A stretch of 64,000 nt of DNA from Larkinella sp051857545 (GTDB lineage: Bacteria > Bacteroidota > Bacteroidia > Cytophagales > Spirosomataceae): positions 662,523-726,522 of the forward strand of contig NZ_JBPZHB010000003.1 of assembly GCF_051857545.1 (NCBI RefSeq). The letters are read 5' to 3'. Made by a program: the position numbers and the translations under genes. Each line of letters begins with the position of its first letter. The stretch's first letter is position 1. Positions 60,814 through 64,000 of the stretch are shown piece after piece. A model generated the notes under the pieces. That model ran no database searches. It saw nothing but the letters and a program-made list of their open reading frames with translations, and was not told the origin of the DNA.

Positions 60814-61149
60814 TTATTCAAGTTTATATGGAATATTAATCAAAGGATTAAAATCTTTTTTCCAAATATCTAGTTCTAGTAGATTACCGTTATCGTCTAC
60901 ATATAAAGAAGCTATTACTTCGACATTGTCTTCATCTTTAAACTGGTATTCACTAACTTGCTTATCAAATTTCCTATTCTCATTATAAACTCCATTTGGA
61001 TATAAATATAAACTACCCATCTTTCCATCCTCCATTGAGCGGACAAGCAAATTGTTCTTCCAGTTTAAGGGAAAATCTATTATAGCATTTTTTACTAATA
61101 GTTCAAGAAGCCTTTCTTCTTGAACTGAAGGTTTTCTATTTGACTCCAT
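60814..61149 (-). CDS. DUF6984-family probable immunity protein
   Basis: About 111 residues from ATG 61149 (MESNRKPSVQEERLL); an ATG at 61161 is also in frame. The segments LLVRSMEDGKMGSLYLYPNG, RKFDKQVSEYQFKDEDNVEV and ELDIWKKDFNPLI match the pattern I associate with DUF6984. The start overlaps the end of the upstream toxin tail by 14 bases, the coupling typical of toxin-immunity pairs. The family is thought to be associated with polymorphic toxin loci. Confidence 0.68.
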   Translation of the reverse strand: MESNRKPSVQEERLLELLVKNAIIDFPLNWKNNLLVRSMEDGKMGSLYLYPNGVYNENRKFDKQVSEYQFKDEDNVEVIASLYVDDNGNLLELDIWKKDFNPLINIPYKLE

Positions 61150-62053
61150 GGATCCTTCCAATATTTATTGTACCATCTGAAAGCTTGAACGCTGAATATT
61201 GTATCCTTTGTCCAGCAATTTCTATTATAGAGTTTAGAGGCTTTCCTTCGGTTATTTTAGACGCAATGCTTGGAAAGTGTTTTTTTATCGCTGTCTCTAC
61301 AATCGTTCGTTCCAAACCTAATGCATCAGTATGTCGAAAAGCATGATAAATCTGATTTTCTATCTTTCCAAACTGGATAGTAAATTTGGCCTCTCCTTTA
61401 ATCGCTTGTCCAAACTCAAACAAAGATTTTAACCACCTCCCGACCTTTAGAAAACTGAAGCCACTTTCCACAGCACTACCAATGTCAACACCCGTCTGAG
61501 CAGCTTATTCTTCGGGAGTAAACCACGAGCCAAATTTTTTAGGTACTGTAGCTTTAATAACAGCATTTTGTTCAGGCCCAGAACGTAAGGTGCCGTTGGG
61601 ATAAGCCCCACTAATGGGTGCTTCCTGCTTTTTATCTCCGTCTCCAGATTGGTTTGAACCACCACCACCTTCAAACCGCGTTATTGTCTGGGTTCTTCCA
61701 GCCGCATCATAGGATTCAACCGAACCATCCTTGCGGGTATACTGCTCTTGAATGCCATCCAGATAATCCTGCCCATCGGGATCGATATTCCGAGCCGGAT
61801 TATTGGCTACATAGGCATAAGGAGATAACAGCAAGGAGTTCTCCGCCAGCGGATCGACCACACTCCACCGCCCAATCGTCGGATCGTACATCCGGGCCCC
61901 GTAATCCAGCCAGGGCGTTTGCAACTGTTGCTCCTTGCCGTTGTAGAGGTACTTGTTGGTGTTGACATCGCCTTGCCGCAGCACCGCCAGACAAAAACCG
62001 TAGTACTCCGTTTGCTGGACCACCGCCCCGTTGTCACTTACTAAAGTCGGCAA
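61136..62053 (-). pseudogene. RHS core fragment plus C-terminal toxin domain, interrupted by an in-frame TAA
   Basis: One frame runs from 62053 to 61136 with a single TAA at 61505-61507. Before it is the end of an RHS core (NKYLYNGKEQQLQ, DYGARMYDPTIGRWSVVDPL, SPYAYVANNPARNIDPDGQD) and a linker to GSWFTPEE. After it the frame continues AAQTGVDIGSAVESGFSFLK, then a compact tail with HAFRHTDALGLERTIVETAI and a conserved-looking end SDGTINIGRIHGVK. The N-terminal RHS body is missing (truncated, no ATG). The tail is probably a nuclease-like toxin of unknown family. If the TAA is real, it is inactive. Confidence 0.75.
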
Positions 62054-62197
62054 CAGAGGTGATACATTATCTCAACGTGTCAAAGAACTGCTTGGTAATG
62101 CTAATATATCTTTAATAATACTTGTATTCGGCCTTGTCTTATTTCTTGATCCAATTTCCTTGTTTTTTTGAAATAGGAAATTTGAGAGTAAATATAT

Positions 62198-62766
62198 TTA
62201 TAAAAAATAATGAATAGGAGTCTTATCAATCCATTCGTACTCATAAATATCTTTCGATAATATTTCATTAATATTATCGAAAGAATACGCACCTTCATCG
62301 CCATTATTAAAGAATAAAAATTCGTTAATAGTTGTAATGATTTTGAAATAGTAAATTACTTTTTTTGTTTTTAAAGTATTACCTACTCCTAAAAATATGT
62401 GCTTAATTTCAGTGTTTAATAGTGCCGATAGTTTATCTCTATTTTCTTTTATAGATTTCATAGAATATAAATTGTGTTCAATATATTTTGAGTTTATCCA
62501 TTCATTTCTTTGATTATATAGAATCGTTTCTCCATCGTCACTAATTTCAATATCAAAGTGAAATTTTTGATTGTTCTTTTCAAGATTGAAGTATAAGGCC
62601 ATCAATGTATTCCCTAGGCTAACCTTGAATATTTCTATGATTCTAAATCCAATCATCTTATGTGTATCTATTTTTTCCAAATTGTTGACGCATTGTTGAA
62701 ATGTTTGTTTCCAGTTGCATTTTTTAGAATTGTTATCGTAGTGATATTCTGCTGGGTCTGAAATGT
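62198..62766 (-). CDS. Unknown A+T-rich gene in the cassette region
   Basis: About 160 residues from the TTG at 62680, but the same frame is open back to 62766 (NISDPAEYHYDNNSKKCNWK), so the real start is unclear; there is no ATG before MIGFRIIEIF. The sequence contains KFHFDIEISDDGETILYNQR and VIYYFKIITTINEFLFFNNG, which look like a small cytoplasmic domain. I do not recognise it. Position suggests an immunity protein or an orphan one. The small ORF at 62101-62304 overlapping it is not supported. Confidence 0.5.
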
Positions 62767-63246
62767 TTAATTAAACTTATATTGTTGACTTATTTTCTTG
62801 TATAAACTTCCTAAGCCAGCATTATTAAAATAATATTCTTCTTCACCTGCATTATCAATCTGACAAACGTAATTTGTGAAATTATATTGGTTTTTAAAAG
62901 TATAACACCAATCTTTTAAAAAATCAATATTTTCTTTTAAGTTAACACCACGAAGGTCTTTTAAATCAAAATAGAATAATATTTCAAATTCTTCGTTATT
63001 GCGTCCTAAATTGATAAATACTTTGGGGATATATTTTCCGTTTATGTTCAAATTGTCAGTGGTAATTACAAGATCTATGTAATTGTCAGAGTTAAATATG
63101 TTGATAATTTTTTCAAAATTCTTAGTCGAAGGGACGTCAGGTGCATGGAATCGAACATCTTTGGCTTGAATTAACAAGTCAGCTAAAAAACTAAAATTCA
63201 AAATTGAAGAGATGCCTTTGAAAATTATTTCTGTTAATGTTGTCAT
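62767..63246 (-). CDS. Unknown A+T-rich gene in the cassette region
   Basis: 159 residues from ATG 63246 (MTTLTEIIFKGISSILNF); an in-frame start at 63264 is less likely. It contains NFEKIINIFNSDNYIDLVIT, EEFEILFYFDLKDLRG and a C-terminal EEEYYFNNAGLGSLYKKI. Not recognised. It is acidic and without signal or membrane spans, like many immunity proteins. The stop codon at 62767 touches the start of the next open frame. Confidence 0.6.
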   Translation of the reverse strand: MTTLTEIIFKGISSILNFSFLADLLIQAKDVRFHAPDVPSTKNFEKIINIFNSDNYIDLVITTDNLNINGKYIPKVFINLGRNNEEFEILFYFDLKDLRGVNLKENIDFLKDWCYTFKNQYNFTNYVCQIDNAGEEEYYFNNAGLGSLYKKISQQYKFN

Positions 63247-63293
63247 CTTACTACAGGGACTCATTAGGGAAATTAATAGTAGATTACAACTAT

Positions 63294-63554
63294 TTAATTC
63301 ATTTCTTCTTCATAAGGAGGTCTTACATACTCCTTAAATTGCTCTTCAATAGCTCCATATTTTTTAAAATTTTCTCTTGCTTGATCTAAACTTATATTAT
63401 TTGCTCCACCTTCATATGTGGGATCATTTAACTGCACTCCGTCATCTTCCCAAAAACAGACAGGGCATATTTGGAATGTATTATCTGCTTTTACATCTAA
63501 GGTTAAGTATCCACAACATGGACACTTGTACTTATCAAAAATATTATTGTCCAT
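63294..63554 (-). CDS. CPCC-family cysteine-rich probable immunity protein
   Basis: 86 residues with paired zinc-binding cysteines: CPCCGYLTL near the N-terminus and CPVCFWEDDG, then NDPTYEGGANNISLDQAREN and a YVRPPYEEE end. This matches the cysteine-rich CPCC family (PF14206), known as an immunity family in polymorphic toxin loci. The start overlaps the end of the toxin tail at 63544 by 11 bases. Confidence 0.8.
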   Translation of the reverse strand: MDNNIFDKYKCPCCGYLTLDVKADNTFQICPVCFWEDDGVQLNDPTYEGGANNISLDQARENFKKYGAIEEQFKEYVRPPYEEEMN

Positions 63555-63903
63555 ATTGCTTCACTTGCTTCAAAAAATAATCTATTCCACTTTTTGGGCG
63601 AAAAAATGTCTCTATATGTCCATTTGGGTGGGTGGTTAAAAATTCTCCTGTCACCTTGTTAAACCTAAATGTCCATCCTTGTTTAGAAGTAAAACCCATT
63701 ATCTTTCCGCCCACCTGACTTTCTGCTAACTTTACCGCTCTGTTATAATAGGCCATTTCCGAAATTGTTCCCCATTGAGACCATTCAGAAGCATGTTTAC
63801 TGAATTTAAAACCCAATCTTGGAAGCTTACCAGAAGTTAGCAATAGTTGTTTTATTTCCTTAGATACTCCACTCTTTAGAAGATGTTGGGAAATATTATT
63901 TGG
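63544..63903 (-). pseudogene. Toxin C-terminal domain fragment, 5'-truncated next to the IS
   Basis: The frame is open from the TGA at 63904-63906 to 63544 (about 119 residues) with no ATG near its start; TTG 63843 is only a nominal start. It contains SQHLLKSGVSKEIKQLLLTS, FSKHASEWSQWGTISEMAYY, VGGKIMGFTSKQGWTFRFNK and THPNGHIETFFRPKSG. It looks like a small RNase-type polymorphic toxin tail, family not assigned. It directly follows the transposase stop, so its RHS or other carrier was probably replaced by the IS. The CPCC immunity gene follows with an 11-base overlap. Confidence 0.6.
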
Positions 63904-64000
63904 TCATTTTGCCAATCGGTTCAACATCAAAGCACAATTAGCCCACAGGAGCCATGATTCTGAACTGCTGGTCGTCTGTTCATAATCTTTAGTGATCCTT
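63904..64000 (-). mobile_element. C-terminus of an IS5-like transposase, cut by the window edge
   Basis: The minus strand reads 32 codons from the right edge to TGA 63904-63906: RITKDYEQTTSSSESW, then LLWANCALMLNRLAK. The KDYE motif followed by a helical, Leu-rich end fits the C-terminus of IS5-type DDE transposases. No terminal inverted repeat could be identified between the stop and the toxin fragment. Family assignment from 32 residues is tentative. Confidence 0.55.

Noticed and set aside
62101..62304. 67-residue minus-strand ORF
   Set aside because: Low-complexity A+T-rich frame overlapping a better supported gene.

Overview
The window looks like a chromosomal segment of a Bacteroidota bacterium, most likely Cytophagales (Spirosoma/Larkinella-like). 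The evidence is two SusC/SusD outer-membrane nutrient-uptake pairs, a FecR/ECF-sigma pair, a type IX secretion C-terminal domain, LytS/LytTR signalling, many exported proteins, promoters of the Bacteroidota form TAnnTTTG, and dispersed palindromic intergenic repeats. The genus is an inference. No rRNA, tRNA or CRISPR array was recognised.

Layout. 1-17 kb is mostly housekeeping: a secreted M23 peptidase (cut by the left edge), a DUF4136 lipoprotein, YceI, a Zn-ribbon protein, ATP synthase gamma and alpha without the other subunits, an FKBP isomerase, a C-terminal processing protease, a Tat-type exported class V aminotransferase, a LytS/LytTR two-component system, OsmC, an outer-membrane protein and lipoyl synthase, then lycopene cyclase. 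18.4-25.4 kb is a same-strand sugar-oxidation cluster: heme-c sugar dehydrogenase-like protein, TIM-barrel epimerase, SDR, MFS transporter, SDR. Each of its three gaps of about 140-150 bp is filled by a long hairpin. 25.4-29.4 kb holds a secreted lipase, a divergent HxlR/pirin pair, a Kv-type channel and a TonB-domain lipoprotein.

29.4-41.7 kb (minus strand) is a Sus locus: divergent ECF sigma factor, FecR, STN-type SusC, SusD, a DUF1080+SGNH protein and a second large heme-c dehydrogenase-like protein. 41.9-52.0 kb is a second Sus locus: divergent LacI regulator, SusC, SusD, BNR/LamG protein, D-lyxose isomerase and a BASS-family transporter. The gaps in both loci carry related palindromic repeats.

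52.0-59.5 kb is a three-gene minus-strand set: an RHS-like secreted protein with three ricin-type repeats and no toxin tail, a small exported protein, and a T9SS/SdrD-B protein. 59.5-64.0 kb is clearly A+T-rich and is read here as a decayed array of orphan RHS C-terminal toxin/immunity modules. It contains DUF4279-, DUF6984- and CPCC-type immunity genes, three broken toxin tails and two unknown genes, and ends at the right edge in the C-terminus of an IS5-like transposase.

The most unusual material is (i) the twin hairpins around the SDR gene at 22.2-23.0 kb, which share an identical apical sequence but have different self-complementary stems, (ii) the composite palindromic repeats confined to the Sus loci, and (iii) the degraded RHS toxin/immunity array.
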